Shown here piece after piece: positions 1 through 11,893 of a stretch of 64,000 nucleotides of DNA. The position numbers and the translations under genes are program-made. The stretch covers positions 620,001-684,000 of the forward strand of contig NZ_LR890047.1 of assembly GCF_904848675.1 (NCBI RefSeq), given 5' to 3'. The DNA is from Profftia tarda (GTDB lineage Bacteria; Pseudomonadota; Gammaproteobacteria; Enterobacterales; Enterobacteriaceae). Below the pieces are notes generated by a model. That model was not told the origin of the DNA, did not search any database, and saw nothing but the letters and a program-made list of their open reading frames with translations. Numbering within the stretch: position 1 is the first letter of the stretch; each line of letters begins with the position of its first letter.

Positions 1-490
1 AATATATTAATCGACTAATAGATAGGATAAATTCCAAAATAACTATATTAACTAAAGTGTTTTCTACTATTATCAAAGCAGGTACTAGTATTGATTAGTA
101 ATAGTATTATATATTATTGCAATAATTTGTCTTTCATTTAAAAGGGGGCGGATTATTTTAGGATTTCTTTCTTATAATAAACTTATATCTTGAAAAGATT
201 AAAGAGACTTAGATGATATTTTAAATAAAAATTTTATTTATTGAATACAATATTTTATTTTATGCATATTTTGTGTACTTAGCTAAATAAAAGATAACTA
301 TACTATAACTGTTATATCTTATAAAATACTCTAATATCTTAAAATATAATTATCATTTTGCTTTTTATATCATGCTTGCATCTCTGCTATAATTTAACAC
401 AAGTATTATCAGAATATAATATATTTCTTTGTAAGAAAGAAATAAATATTAGGTGTATTTTTATTTATTAGATTATAATAAATATGTAGA
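1..490. other. AT-rich non-coding stretch at window edge
   Basis: I see no gene, RNA or strong hairpin here. The stretch is A/T-dominated with stops in every frame. It lies 3' of htpX, and no U-tract terminator is visible. Confidence 0.6.
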
Positions 491-1372
491 TTACTTCAGG
501 TATTGTGCACTGTTCAGTGCTTGAATCCTTTCATCTAATGGTGGATGCGATAGAAATAGCGCACTTATAGATTTTGCACGACCATTGATGCAGAATGTTA
601 CCACATGCCCCTCTTCCTGGGGACTATAGCTTGTTTTTAAACGTTGTAAGGCAGCAATCATTTTATGTCGACCGACTAAATTTGCAGAACCAGCATCAGC
701 ACGAAATTCTCTATAACGAGAGAACCACATGGTTATAATATTTGCTAGTATGCCAAATATTAGTTCCAATACCATTGATACGGAAAAATAAATCATAGAA
801 TTATTGTTAGTACTTGGCTCTTCCTCACGCGTACTAGATAAAAAATTTGATACTACGTTTGCTATTAAACGAGATATAAAGATAACAAAAGTATTCACGA
901 CACCCTGGAGCAGCATCATAGTGACCATATCGCCATTAGCGATATGGGTGATCTCATGAGCCAACACAGCTTCAGTTTCTTCAATAGTCATATTTTTTAG
1001 CATACCTGTGCTAACGGCTAGTAATGAATCATTGCGACGGGCGCCTGTTGCGAATGCATTGATATCTTGCGCGTGATATATAGCAATCTGCGGTATATTA
1101 ATACCTACCTTTTCAGATTGCTTTCGGATGGTGTCAAGCAACCAACGTTCGGTTGCGTTTTGTGGTTTCTGAATAACCTCACCGTTAACTGAACGTAAGG
1201 CTATCCATTTAGATGTTAATAGAGAAATTATAGAACCACCAAAACCAAATAACAGTGCTATAATCATTAACGCTTGTGTGCTACCAGACTGAATCCCAGT
1301 TATACTCAGCACTATACCAAATACTAATATAACTGCTAAGTTAGTCAGCAGGAATAAAGAAATACGCATCAT
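491..1372 (-). CDS. htpX: Protease HtpX, membrane-bound zinc metalloprotease
   Basis: HtpX is an inner-membrane M48 metalloprotease that, with FtsH, removes misfolded membrane proteins. The 293-residue product has the E. coli length. Two N-terminal hydrophobic segments are followed by the zinc motif HEITH (HEXXH) and then a second hydrophobic pair that includes the FGILANIITMW segment. The start is taken at the second in-frame Met (MMRISLFLL), which matches the family N-terminus and has AGGA about 11 nt upstream. An earlier ATG at 1384 sits only 3 nt from that AGGA. The gene stands alone between empty spacers. Its usual neighbours (prc, proQ, kdgR in E. coli) are not visible. Confidence 0.95.
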   Translation of the reverse strand: MMRISLFLLTNLAVILVFGIVLSITGIQSGSTQALMIIALLFGFGGSIISLLTSKWIALRSVNGEVIQKPQNATERWLLDTIRKQSEKVGINIPQIAIYHAQDINAFATGARRNDSLLAVSTGMLKNMTIEETEAVLAHEITHIANGDMVTMMLLQGVVNTFVIFISRLIANVVSNFLSSTREEEPSTNNNSMIYFSVSMVLELIFGILANIITMWFSRYREFRADAGSANLVGRHKMIAALQRLKTSYSPQEEGHVVTFCINGRAKSISALFLSHPPLDERIQALNSAQYLK

Positions 1373-2963
1373 ACTATTATTCATCCTAGTAATAAATTAT
1401 ATAAGCACACCCCTTAACGGAACATACATGCCTTTCTAAAAAATATTAAGCTGTAAAGAACCAATTACAATATAATTTTAAAACTTAAGGCATTTAAAAT
1501 TATAAAATTAAATATTAAACAAAATGTTATTGCCTTTTAGTAACTCATTTACTCTAATGCTATTGAAATCTTAAGCTTAGCTTGCTAGATTGATCAATGT
1601 TTGTTATAATATTTCCCTAGCGAATGTTCTAGAACATTTATAAGAACTATTTAAATTAATAAATCAATTTTATTGACAGCTTACTAAATATTATCTAAAA
1701 GTACTGGTGATAGATCTTCGTTCACTTAGTGCAATTAAATAATAATTTCTGATACTTTAATAGACAGTAGTCTAGATAGGATGCATGGAGACAATATGTG
1801 TTATCCTAGAACAGTGAATGATATTGTTTTATAGTTCCTGAGATCAAATTTATTTAGACTATATCTATATTCTATTGCACTTTATAGAGGCTAATATTAG
1901 CCTATCATTTAGATGTACTAAATCAATATAATGCATAAATAATAGTCTTTACTGTTTGTTTAAATATTTCCTGTTTAGAAAGAGGCGGGGAGATGAGCAT
2001 TAATAATCAATAGACCAGCAAGATGATTCATTTTTAGTTATCATCTAATAACGCAGTTATTCCAGAAATACATAATAACTCATATGCCTTGCATTTTGCT
2101 GTTTTAGATTCTTGCATGTTTAACGCATCTGTTTATCTCAATCTATTGCTATTATACTAGTAATTCTTATTACTTACTATAGATTCAATTCATACAAAAA
2201 AATATTTTAAGGGTATTCAATCTTAATGTAAGGTTAAAATCAGAAAATCTTCTTTCATTAACGAAGAATATTATAAATAATCTATACTAATTTAATGATC
2301 AAATGCAATTTTTGCGTATAATGAATTGTACTCTTCAAGTGCATTCTTGAAATAAATATAATAATGATATCATTTTTAAAATGCAAACACAAAATAAAGT
2401 ATTAAATTTTTACATAATTATTTTGTCAAGCTATTTGATTTGTAATCATAATCACGAAAAATAAAACATACAAATTAAATAAAATTATTCTATCGTAGTT
2501 TTGTAAACAGGTTATTTATGCTTAATTATTTCATACTCTAAGAATAATTTGAAAAATAATTAAAATCCATCTGTAGATTAAATGAGACTTCCTTGATTTT
2601 TGTATATTTATATCAATATAAACATATATATACAGTTTGTATATAAAATTTAGTAATTAATGCAAAATATATTTTAGAACATCATCTTGCCGGAAAAGAT
2701 AGTTTTAGACAATATAGTGTGGTATAGGTAAATTTTAGGTAATAAATTTTATTAAATACTATCAATTATCTTCAATAACTATTATAACAATATAAAACAC
2801 ATAACTTACTGTATTGAAATTTTATTCAATAACCTGTTAAATGTTTATAAAGACATAAGAAAGGTATGTTGAGCAAATTTCTTATATTTAAATAAATACT
2901 TATTGATGATCAATTATTTCTAATATTTTTATGATGTACTTGCATCAAATAACGATCTCATTC
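1373..2963. other. Long AT-rich spacer between htpX and the uvrB relic
   Basis: About 1.6 kb without an intact gene. In E. coli uvrB is preceded by the bio operon, but I could not recognise bioD or any other gene. The sequence is A/T-rich with frequent stops on both strands. Confidence 0.55.
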
Positions 2964-4935
2964 ATAACTAAAACTTTTAACCTGCATTATGTATTTAAGC
3001 CAACTGGAGATGAATCTAATAAAATTAGCAGTGTAATCTCTGGTTTATAAAAGGTTTTTCATATTAAACTATTCTCGAAATAACAGGTTCTGCTAGAACA
3101 GTTACTATTTCTAGTATAATTTCTCATTTTAATAGACTAAAGATAGTCATTGCACCAAATAAAATTTTAGTTGCACAACTTTATCTTGAAATAAAACAGT
3201 GTTTTGGAAATGCTATTGAATATTTTGTATAGTATTAAGATTATTATTAACCTGAATCTTATATGCCAAGCTCTGATAGATTCGTCGAAAAATACTCCTA
3301 TGTGAACGCACATATAGAACAGATGGGTCTTTCAGCGACAAAAGCATGCCGAATGTAAAGATGTAATAGTGATTGGGTCTGTTTTTGTAATTTATGGATT
3401 AGGTAATCCCCCATTCTTAGCTGAAGATGATGTTGCATCTTACATCAGGGATGATGATTGATCAGCGAGTTATTTTAAGTCGTTTATCAGAAATGCAATA
3501 CGTTATCAGAAAAGATTTTACCGAGGCATATTCGTGTTAACAGCGAAGTAATCGATATTTGTCGGGTAGAATCAAGAAATGAGGCGCTGCGTGGTATTGA
3601 GCTGTTTTATAAAGAAGTGCAACGTTGATCCTTGTTCAACTCTTTAACAGGACAACTCTTAAAAAGAGTGAATCATTTTAGAGTTTATCCAGAGACGCAT
3701 TATTTAACTTCAGGCGATCGTATTCTACTGGCAATAAGAGAGATATTAAAAGTTGATCTTACTAAGCGGTAGCAAGTATTGTTGAAAAAATAAATTTGTC
3801 CAGGAATATTGCTTAACTTAGCGTGACATATTTTAATCTAGAAATGATTAATAAATTAGGATATTGTGCCGGAATTAAAAATATTTTCGCTATCGCTCAG
3901 GTCGTAAAATGGATACAGCACCTCGATATTATTCAATTCTCTACCTGCTCCTGCCTTATTAGTGATCGATGATTCCCATATAACCATTTCGCAAATCCGT
4001 AGTATGTATCAAGGTGATCATTCACGCAAAGAAACGCTGGTAGAATGCGTTTTTCATTTACAATTAGATCTAGATAATAGCCCAATGCGCTTTGTAAAAT
4101 TTGAGTAGTTAGCATCACAAACTATTTATTAACAACTCCAGGAAATTATTAATTAAAAATCTAGTCTTAATATAGTTTATCAATTAGTAAAACTAACTAG
4201 TTTATTAGATCCAGTTATTACTGGTACTGCAAGTAGCCACTCAGGTGTATGATTTAATTTCTGAAATTAGTATCCAAAAAGAAGATTATGAGCAAGTACT
4301 TGTCACTACTCTAACTAATATTATGCTTGAATAATTAAGGAGTCTCTTAATTAATACGCAGTGAGAGTACACTACTTACATTCTGATATTCATATTCTAT
4401 AGCGTCTTGCTATTATCCTGGATCTTGACCTAGATAACTTTGATGTTCTAGTTGGGATAAATCCTTTAAGAAAAGACTTAGACATGCCCGAATTTTCTCT
4501 TGTGTCTATTTTTAGATGTTGATAAAGAAGGTGTTCTTCCCTCTGAGCGCTCGCTGATCCAGAATATTGGTCGAGCGGCACGGCATATTAATGGCAAGGT
4601 TATCTTGTATGGTGACCGAATTACAAAATATATAGAAAAAGCAATTAGAGAAACTGAGGATTGTCTTTCTAAGCAGCAACCCTATAATCTTAAGGATGGC
4701 ATAACCCCGCAACCGTTGAATAAGAGAATATCACAGATCATGCAAATGGGTGACGAATTTTTAAAATGTAAAGATCAAGATGAGTATTCGGCATATTTCC
4801 CTGGTTTTAAAATAATCAACAAATGAAAGTTCCAAAGAATTTATTGGAGAACATTCGGAAGATGGAATCGCAAATGTATAAATACGCTCAAGATTTTTAG
4901 TGCAAAAGGGCAACTAGTTTGAGAGACAAGATTTA
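2964..4935 (+). pseudogene. uvrB: uvrB pseudogene (excinuclease ABC subunit B)
   Basis: UvrB is the DNA-damage-verifying helicase subunit of nucleotide excision repair. Translating across frames recovers most of the protein in order. It begins at the N-terminal TKTFNLH...FKPTGDE (E. coli SKSFKLH...FKPAGDQ), with the start codon changed ATG to ATA. The Walker A region reads ITGSART instead of VTGSGKT, so the P-loop Lys is lost. Then come APNKILVAQLY, VNAHIEQMGLSATKA, VIYGLGNP, LRGIELFYKEVQR, INKLGYCAGIKN, EQVLVTTLT, HYLHSDI and FDVLVGINPLRKDLDMPE. An open stretch at 4500-4826 carries SERSLIQNIGRAARHINGK, and the C-terminal UVR motif follows near 4835-4935. At least ten stops and several frameshifts interrupt it. 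Loss of uvrB implies no functional UvrABC. Confidence 0.95.
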
Positions 4936-6901
4936 GAAAATACATAATAATTTTATTGCTATCTCTTAAAGGATGGTGCTAAATTGTTTAAATTTCTCAA
5001 AGATCTTTGGTATGGAACAGATATTTTATAGAATCCCTCGTCATGTTTTGTGTCCAGACTAAAGTCTGGATTAATAATCTTTTAAGAAAAATTATATATT
5101 AATATAGCCTAATTATAAAATTTTAGTTCTCAGATGCTACTTATATTCTGATGCCCAGAACCACCTTTTGATCTTAATGAGATAAAAATATAATATTTTG
5201 GACACAAGATATATCCTATTCAGTTTTCTAATACTTAAGTCTTGTCTTGGATACAGATGAACAATGTATCTACTATAAGATCTGCGCTCTTAATACTTAC
5301 TGAGATATGAACTGCATCCTTAAAAGTTCTTTGTTATTAAGATTTGATTTATTCAGAAATTAGGTAATCAGGCTTATTTGTGATAGATATAAAAAACATG
5401 CTCTGAATGATTCTTGAGCAATTAATCTTATTTCTACTAAAACATATGTCAAAAAATAATATATTTGCTAATAAATAATATTATCGTATTTATTAACATT
5501 TTATAGTGATCGTAGTATCTTTTATTATTAGAATGGTAACTTTGTTGTAAAACATATAATATTTTATTTACTATAGTATAAGTTATTTATTAAAAATAAA
5601 TATAGATAATTGATTATCTTAGTTTATAAAGCGACATTAATTAGTAGGAGGTTTTTTGAAGAATTAGGAGCGAAGGCTCAGAAGCTAAATGAAAATATTA
5701 ATCATAAAATAATCACATGTTTAGTAACCAGATAGAAGTCTATAAGAAAATTATAGCATGTCTCCAATAGAGATATATTTTGTCTACTTATTGCAATAAC
5801 TAACTCATCTTATCTTATTTAAAGTATTATGATAATATCATATATTTTATGCGAAGATCAAAGGATATCTCTTTTATTAAGATGGTTACATATAAACGTT
5901 ACACTTCATTAGAATCTTGACTGCATATTTTTAGACTAATTTTATTAGAAAAAGCTAAAATATTATTTTTATAATTAAATTTTACGATCTTTTATTTAAA
6001 ATATTACTATATTATTTTAGGAAGTAAGGCGAGAACGAAAAATGAAAATTTTATTTTCTAAGAAACTAAATCTTAAGAATATCAAGATATCGATTAAATT
6101 CTTGTAAGATATTTATATCTAGTTAGTTTTTATAGAATATTGCAGGCATAGTTAGTATTTTGGTCTTATTATAATTAGAGGAAAAGCAGGAGGTCAATAA
6201 ACAACTAGCAGATCTTTGACTATCAAGAATGCTCAGGAATAAGAAATTGGAGTGAAATATTAATAACCTATAGAAATAATTTTAATAAATCTCATCAGCT
6301 AAACAGACCGATACAATACTGTGTTTATAACAGGCTAGTCAGTCTCTATAGATTCATATCAAGGAAAATTAAAGCTACCTATGTGTTTTCTGCTTATCAG
6401 CAGATAAATTAATATATCTCAAGATATCTTGATTCTATTATCTTAAAAATTCCTGAATAGACCTCTAAAAATATAGAAAGGGATTACATCTATGAGAACT
6501 GCGAAATAGATAAATATATTTTGTTTTTTGTTAAAATATATAATAATTTCTTAAATTATTATATATAGATTAATGATCTCTTACTACTATTTTAGTATTT
6601 CTAGTATGTTTTAAGCAGGAAACATTATAAAAACATTTTATGTAACTGATGATTGTATTACATAACAGCTAATATCAGCATGTCAAAAATTAATAAAATA
6701 TGAAGGTGAGTTATTGTTCCTTATCACTGCTGATCTGGTATGCTCCCATAAACGAATACTCAAAGCAAAATATATTATAATTCTTGTATTAAGCGCATAA
6801 TAACCATTTATTGCGAAACTCTTAATGAAATTTGATGCATCAAATAAATTAATCCAAAGAATCTTTTAGTTTGGTTTAATTCTTCTAGAAGATCAAAGGT
6901 C
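4936..6901. other. AT-rich spacer between uvrB relic and yicC
   Basis: Nearly 2 kb without an intact gene. Gene order would place remnants of dinD, ligB, gmk or rpoZ near yicC, but none could be aligned with confidence. The only structure seen is the long hairpin at 6536-6566. Confidence 0.5.
6536..6566. repeat. Perfect AT-only inverted repeat, 14-bp arms, 3-nt loop
   Basis: Left arm 6536-6549 (ATATATAATAATTT) pairs perfectly with 6553-6566, loop CTT. It has no GC pair, so it is a poor intrinsic terminator. It may be a slippage product or a cruciform-prone site. Confidence 0.7.
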
Positions 6902-7765
6902 TTATTCAATATTCTGAATTTGCTCGCGCATCTGTTCAATAAGTACTTTAAGCTCAATAGCAGATGCAGTGACGTCTGTGTTAATAGACTTAGATGCTAA
7001 TGTGTTTGATTCACGGTTTAATTCTTGCATCATAAATCCAAGGCGGCGGCCAACAGCTTCTTTTTTCTTCAGAATTTTTTGGGTTTCTCTGACGTGTATT
7101 TCCATACGCTCTAATTCTTCAGAAACGTCGATGCGTTGTGCAATTAAAAGTATTTCTTGCTCTAAGCGATTGTTTTCTAAACGCTCTTCTGCTTCTTGTA
7201 GTTTGCTCATTAAGCGTTCACGCTGCAACTGTAGCATTTTAGGTATTTGATGGCGGACTTTTGTTATTTCGACTAAAATTTTTCTTAAGCGATTTTCTAT
7301 CATCACTTTCAGTTCGTTGCCTTCACGTTCACGTGCCTTAATTAAATCATCAATAGCAGATGTTAATGAAACTATCAACTCATCATTAATCAAACTTAAA
7401 TTTTGTTTTGAGCAAGAAACCATACCAGGCCACCGCAGAAATTCCATAGGGTTAACCTCACCTTCATCACTTTGCATCTTGATCCAGTTAGCAGCTTCAA
7501 GTAACTGTTTAGCTAATTCTTTGTTTAGTATTAAAGTACTCTCTGCTTTTGGGTCTATTATAAAATGTAAATTACATTCTATTTTTCCTCGAGTTAAAGA
7601 CATACGCAATTTCTCGCGCACGATAGGCTCAATGCGATGTAATTGTTCAGGAATACGAATATCTATCTCAAGATAGCGATGGTTTAAAGAGCGAATCTCC
7701 CAAGATGCACTGCCCCAGGTATTTTGAAGTTCACGGTAAGTGTAGGCGGTCATACTGCGGATCAT
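6902..7765 (-). CDS. yicC: YicC-family endoribonuclease
   Basis: YicC is a conserved endoribonuclease-type protein; in E. coli it is linked to RNA turnover. The 287-residue product has exactly the E. coli length and matches end to end. Landmarks are the start MIRSMTAY, the SLTRGKIEC segment, ANWIKMQSDEGEVNP, ENRLEQEILLIAQRIDVSEELERMEIHV and the end KVLIEQMREQIQNIE. The middle (about residues 150-230) is highly charged and probably coiled coil. In E. coli yicC diverges from rph-pyrE, and rpmB lies a few kb away on the opposite strand. That relative orientation with rpmB is kept here although everything between has gone. Confidence 0.95.
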   Translation of the reverse strand: MIRSMTAYTYRELQNTWGSASWEIRSLNHRYLEIDIRIPEQLHRIEPIVREKLRMSLTRGKIECNLHFIIDPKAESTLILNKELAKQLLEAANWIKMQSDEGEVNPMEFLRWPGMVSCSKQNLSLINDELIVSLTSAIDDLIKAREREGNELKVMIENRLRKILVEITKVRHQIPKMLQLQRERLMSKLQEAEERLENNRLEQEILLIAQRIDVSEELERMEIHVRETQKILKKKEAVGRRLGFMMQELNRESNTLASKSINTDVTASAIELKVLIEQMREQIQNIE

Positions 7766-9555
7766 GTTGTATCTCTATAAATAATCAATTAATTAGAGCA
7801 AGAGTATAGCCTGTAATGTTCTATAACGATAAGAATAAAATCATATATTTATATATGTTTCTAGTAAAAATACAAGAAGAATTCTTTTATCTTATAAAAT
7901 TGATATAGCTAAAATTACAATAGTATATTTAAAATAAAGAATACAGATAACTGAATCACTGTTAAATTAATCTATATAAATAAGAAATATTACAGTTTTG
8001 ACAACTTTATATGCATAACTTTTTGAGTAATATAATACTCTTTAATAATCAATGTTCTCTCGAATGATTGTCCGAAAGATGCCTAGTATAAGAATAGTTA
8101 AAAATAATTTAAAAATTTTATGCATCCTTAAATTGAATACATATTAATATATTTATTTATCTTTATTTTATATGCAATCATCTAAGGATAAAAACTTCTT
8201 ACCAGACATTAGCTATTAATAGCACCTGTAAGAATGCTATAATTAATTAGAAGAGGACGTGTGTACAAACAAAGCAAGATTATAAAGGTACTAAAACTTC
8301 TCGATTGCTTGTTTGCACGTAGCTTCATAGTGTCTTCTGACATAAAGAAAAATATTGTTATTTTTTAATATAATCTAATAATTTTCTTCCAAGCAATGAA
8401 TTTCCTCTAGTATTTCATGCAAATATTTAAGGTACCTGGTATCTTTTTTAATTAATAGAAAATTATAATTTCATTAGCCTCGTAGAATAAAGTTGTTAGA
8501 TATCATAAAAACTTAATGTGATAATAAATGTCTTGATATGTTACTGACAAACGTTGCGTATCTATGTATTAAAAACATGTCTAGTATAGAAAAAGGTTAT
8601 AAAGCATTTTTCAGCATATGATATAATTTGCTGTTGCATTACTGAAAGATGATAATAAAGATATTATCAGATTAAATGACTATCCTGACTTTGATCATTC
8701 TATGTATGCTAGACAGTCTTTTAAAAGGAAAAGATTTAATTATATATTCATAAATTTACTATATCTCTGCTTAAGGGTGTAATTGATTCGCCTGATATAT
8801 TTTTGATGTATCCAGCAATAATATTTAATACAAGGATATAAAAGGTAATAGAGAATTGGAGATAAAAAAGTAATCTATTAGTAGTATTAAGATCAAAATA
8901 TATCCAAGATATACAAACAGCTCTAGAAATTTTTAAGAGTATAATATGAACTCTCTTAGCCCTTAGATCTAAAATTGACACATGCTATTAATTAAATAAT
9001 TGTATAGATATAAGTATCGTTCTCTTCAATTAAATAATAATAGATTCAAAAAATTGTTTCTATAAAGTGATGATGAAGCTTCTAACTCTATTAGAATCAC
9101 TAAGCTTATATATACTGATGACTATTTTCTAAGATGATAATTTACTAATTAAATATTTTTCTGTATTATAGTAATTAAATCATAATTCATCTATAAGCAT
9201 TAATATAATAAGATTAATAAAATCTAGATTGATGGACGCAATACATGTAATCTAATTATATTAATTTAATAATTTCATAATCCTTCTAAATTATTAGAAC
9301 ATGATATAACCTAAAAATATTACTGATATGTAAAATAGAACTCCTATTTACCATATAAGATATTTAATAATTGAGCTTTTATGCTCTGACATAGTTATAA
9401 TATGTTGTATTAAGTGTATGTAAACACAATACAAGGTATTAGCCTAGCAACTTTCTTAGCTAGAAATTTCTGTTGAAGGTTTGCTAAAATATATCTTATA
9501 GAAACACGTATTCTTATGAGAAATGATAGCAAATTTAAAATTCTGGAGAATAAAT
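7766..9555. other. Eroded rph-pyrE-slmA-dut-coaBC-radC interval
   Basis: About 1.8 kb without a gene. In E. coli this interval between yicC and rpmB holds rph, pyrE, slmA, dut, coaBC and radC. I recognised none of them at residue level, so the assignment rests on gene order alone. A 77-codon open frame at 8748-8981 shows no family features and is taken as chance. Confidence 0.5.
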
Positions 9556-9792
9556 ATGCCCCGAATATGCCAAGTCACTGGCAAGCGCCCAATTACAGGT
9601 AATAGAGTTTCACACGCGATGAATGCAACCAAAAGACGTTTTCTTCCTAACTTGCATTTTCACCGATTTTGGGTTGATAGTGAAAAACGTTTTATAACTC
9701 TGCGTCTATGCGCTAAAGGTATGCGTTTTATTGATAAAAAAGGTATAGAAACAGTCTTAGCAGAAATTCTTGCACGCGGTAAGAAATATTAA
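9556..9792 (+). CDS. rpmB: 50S ribosomal protein L28
   Basis: L28 is a small basic protein of the large ribosomal subunit. Starting at ATG 9556 (MPRICQVTGKRP) gives 78 residues, the standard length, with CTGGAG just upstream as ribosome-binding site. An ATG at 9523 would add 11 residues not present in the family. The core GNRVSHAMNATKRRFLPNLHFHRFW is intact. rpmG (L33), which normally follows within a few bases, is missing or too degraded to recognise. Confidence 0.97.
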   Translation: MPRICQVTGKRPITGNRVSHAMNATKRRFLPNLHFHRFWVDSEKRFITLRLCAKGMRFIDKKGIETVLAEILARGKKY

Positions 9793-11193
9793 ACAATTGA
9801 TCTTATAGCAGGAAAGATATATTAACGATCAGAGACATCCAGATATATCTACTCGCATACTAATACTATTGAATACTCTTAGTTAGGATATTTACATGAT
9901 CTTACCAAAGATACACAATGTAATCTTATTACATATCTAGTTATTAAAGATCATATAAAATGATCTGTAGAGATTTTATTGTAAAATCATCGGATGCAAA
10001 TTTTTTGTTAAAAAACAGAATTATGACCAGCATTATAAGTAATAATTACTACGCAAGCTATTATAATATTATTTTATTAAGAGCTATGAATTAATAATTT
10101 TTTATCTGCTTAGTTCTATGGCTCGTTTATCTGTACATGCAGTTCATAAAGATATTTTACTAAATTTTAAGATTGCATAATATGTATAAGTTATTTCAAT
10201 ACCTTACCTTATAGAATAAGGTGCTTCTTCTGTTATTACTTTTCTTTAAGATGCTTAGTGAAATTCAGTCTATCTATTACACTACTCTGAGAGTAATGTA
10301 TAATTCCGGTCAGCATCGTTTCAAAACGGCAACATTATATTATTACTTAGGGATTTGATAGTACTTACGCTCTTCTTAAACAGATTGATATAATTAATAC
10401 TGCTGAGAAAGACTTCTTTTTATTATGTTTATTAACACTATAAAATTTAGCCACCCAAAAACATAAAAGAAAGATTTTATAGAAACTTGTATTTAGTTAA
10501 TCTTTCATATCTCACGCCGCATAGAAAGATTTCTTTGAAAAAAAACTAAATATCAATATTCTTGATGTAATCTGCATGAAGGAATATTCTTGTGTTTGGA
10601 AATTTAGCAATTTTTAGATATTTGCCAGTACTGTGTATTATATATTTTATTTATTTTTAAATTCATCTAGATATAATAATTATATCATTATTCCTTGGCA
10701 ATATCTGCAGATCGTTATCATTCTATAGATAATAGATAATAGATAATAGATAATAGATAATAGATAATAGATAATAGATAATAGATAATAGTATTATTCT
10801 TATTTTGAACGCTTCATTGCTTGAAATTGCAAATAACCAATTAGTTATCCTGTTCACTAGAACTTATAATATATCAAGTATATATCATAATAATTATATT
10901 GCGATCTCCTATTGTTTTGTCTCATTAAGAAGATGAACTTAAAACTTAGTGTATTATGCAATAATATCTTGTTTTTATGCAAGATCTTGCAATATAAGAT
11001 CTAAGAATCTTGAGATTCTTCATAAGTATTTGACTATAAGTAAATGTTAATGATTAAACTAGCAGTTTATCTATGTTTCCTAACATATCATTTATTTATA
11101 ATGGTCGAATATTTTAATTAAGCTGAGATGATCTTTAAATATATATCAATCAAAACTAAATACATTCTATTTAGTTTGTGCGGGGTTTTAATA
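9793..11193. other. Spacer between rpmB and tolQ, including a heptamer array
   Basis: About 1.4 kb without an intact gene. Expected neighbours are rpmG and mutM after rpmB, and ybgC before tolQ. None is convincingly visible, although 9815-9900 could be a badly decayed rpmG. A short hairpin (ACCTTAT/ATAAGGT, 10206-10222) and a 7-bp tandem array (10726-10791) occur. Residues readable around 10310-10350 (SGQHRFKTATLYY) hint at an unidentified gene relic. Confidence 0.5.
10726..10791. repeat. Heptanucleotide tandem array, 9 copies of TAGATAA
   Basis: Nine perfect copies of TAGATAA, then TAG. It sits in non-coding DNA upstream of tolQ. A perfect array of this kind is expected to be unstable by replication slippage and probably varies in copy number. 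Confidence 0.95.
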
Positions 11194-11889
11194 ATGACTG
11201 ACATAAACATGTTAGATCTATTTTTAAAGACTAGCTTGTTGGTAAAGCTTATTCTGCTAATTCTGTTATGTTTCTCTATTTTATCTTGGGCTATTATCAT
11301 TCAGTGCACTTTAAGTCTGCATACAGCTAAAATTCAGGCTAAATCTTTTGAAAATAAATTCCGGTCAGGGATAGAGTTATCGCTTCTGTATCAGGCAAGC
11401 AAAGCACGTTATAATAATCTGACTGGCTCTGAGAAAATATTCTATTCTGGTTTTAAAGAATTTGTACAATGTCATCGATTTCACGCTAAAGCAGCAAGCT
11501 GCTTGACTGAGGCTGCAGCCCGTACAATGCGTATTTCTTTAAATCGTGAAATTGAGATCTTAGAAAGGGATATTCCTTTCTTAGGCACTATTGCTTCAAT
11601 AAGTCCTTATATTGGGCTATTTGGTACTATCTGGGGAATTATGCATGCTTTTATGAGCTTGGGCGCCGTCAAACAGACTAGTCTTCAAATGATTGCACCG
11701 GGTATAGCAGAGGCATTAATTGCTACGGCGATTGGTTTATTTGCGGCAATACCAGCAGTTATGGCATACAATAGTCTAAATCAGCATATGAATTATCTTG
11801 AACAGCATTACAGAAACTTCATGGAAGAGTTTATTGTGATTCTAAATCGTCATGCTTTTGCTGCAGATTCTAATATAATTAAGAAGTAA
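11194..11889 (+). CDS. tolQ: Tol-Pal system proton channel subunit TolQ
   Basis: TolQ is a MotA/ExbB-type inner-membrane protein that, with TolR, uses the proton gradient to energise TolA during outer-membrane constriction. Start ATG 11194 (MTDINMLDLFLK) matches the family and has CGGGG about 8 nt upstream, giving 231 residues (E. coli 230). An upstream ATG at 11128 adds 22 unrelated residues and is rejected. Three hydrophobic segments are seen near residues 15-37, 135-158 and 170-190. The most conserved stretch is SISPYIGLFGTIWGIMHAF, followed by APGIAEALIATAIGLFAAIPAV. It is first of the tolQRA cluster, and ybgC upstream is absent. Confidence 0.97.
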   Translation: MTDINMLDLFLKTSLLVKLILLILLCFSILSWAIIIQCTLSLHTAKIQAKSFENKFRSGIELSLLYQASKARYNNLTGSEKIFYSGFKEFVQCHRFHAKAASCLTEAAARTMRISLNREIEILERDIPFLGTIASISPYIGLFGTIWGIMHAFMSLGAVKQTSLQMIAPGIAEALIATAIGLFAAIPAVMAYNSLNQHMNYLEQHYRNFMEEFIVILNRHAFAADSNIIKK

Positions 11890-11893
11890 GATT

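Noticed and set aside
6175..6240. Possible rpoZ relic (QIFDYQE... resembling QILDVRERQEQQE)
   Set aside because: Match is short and on the strand opposite to that expected from gene order with yicC.
8748..8981. 77-codon open frame
   Set aside because: No family motif, no ribosome-binding site and no conserved neighbour. Chance length is plausible.
10299..10350. Residues SGQHRFKTATLYY as a gene relic
   Set aside because: Could not be assigned to any family or to the expected ybgC or cyd genes.
11128..11193. Upstream ATG for tolQ
   Set aside because: The 22 extra residues are absent from the family, and the downstream ATG has a better-placed ribosome-binding site.
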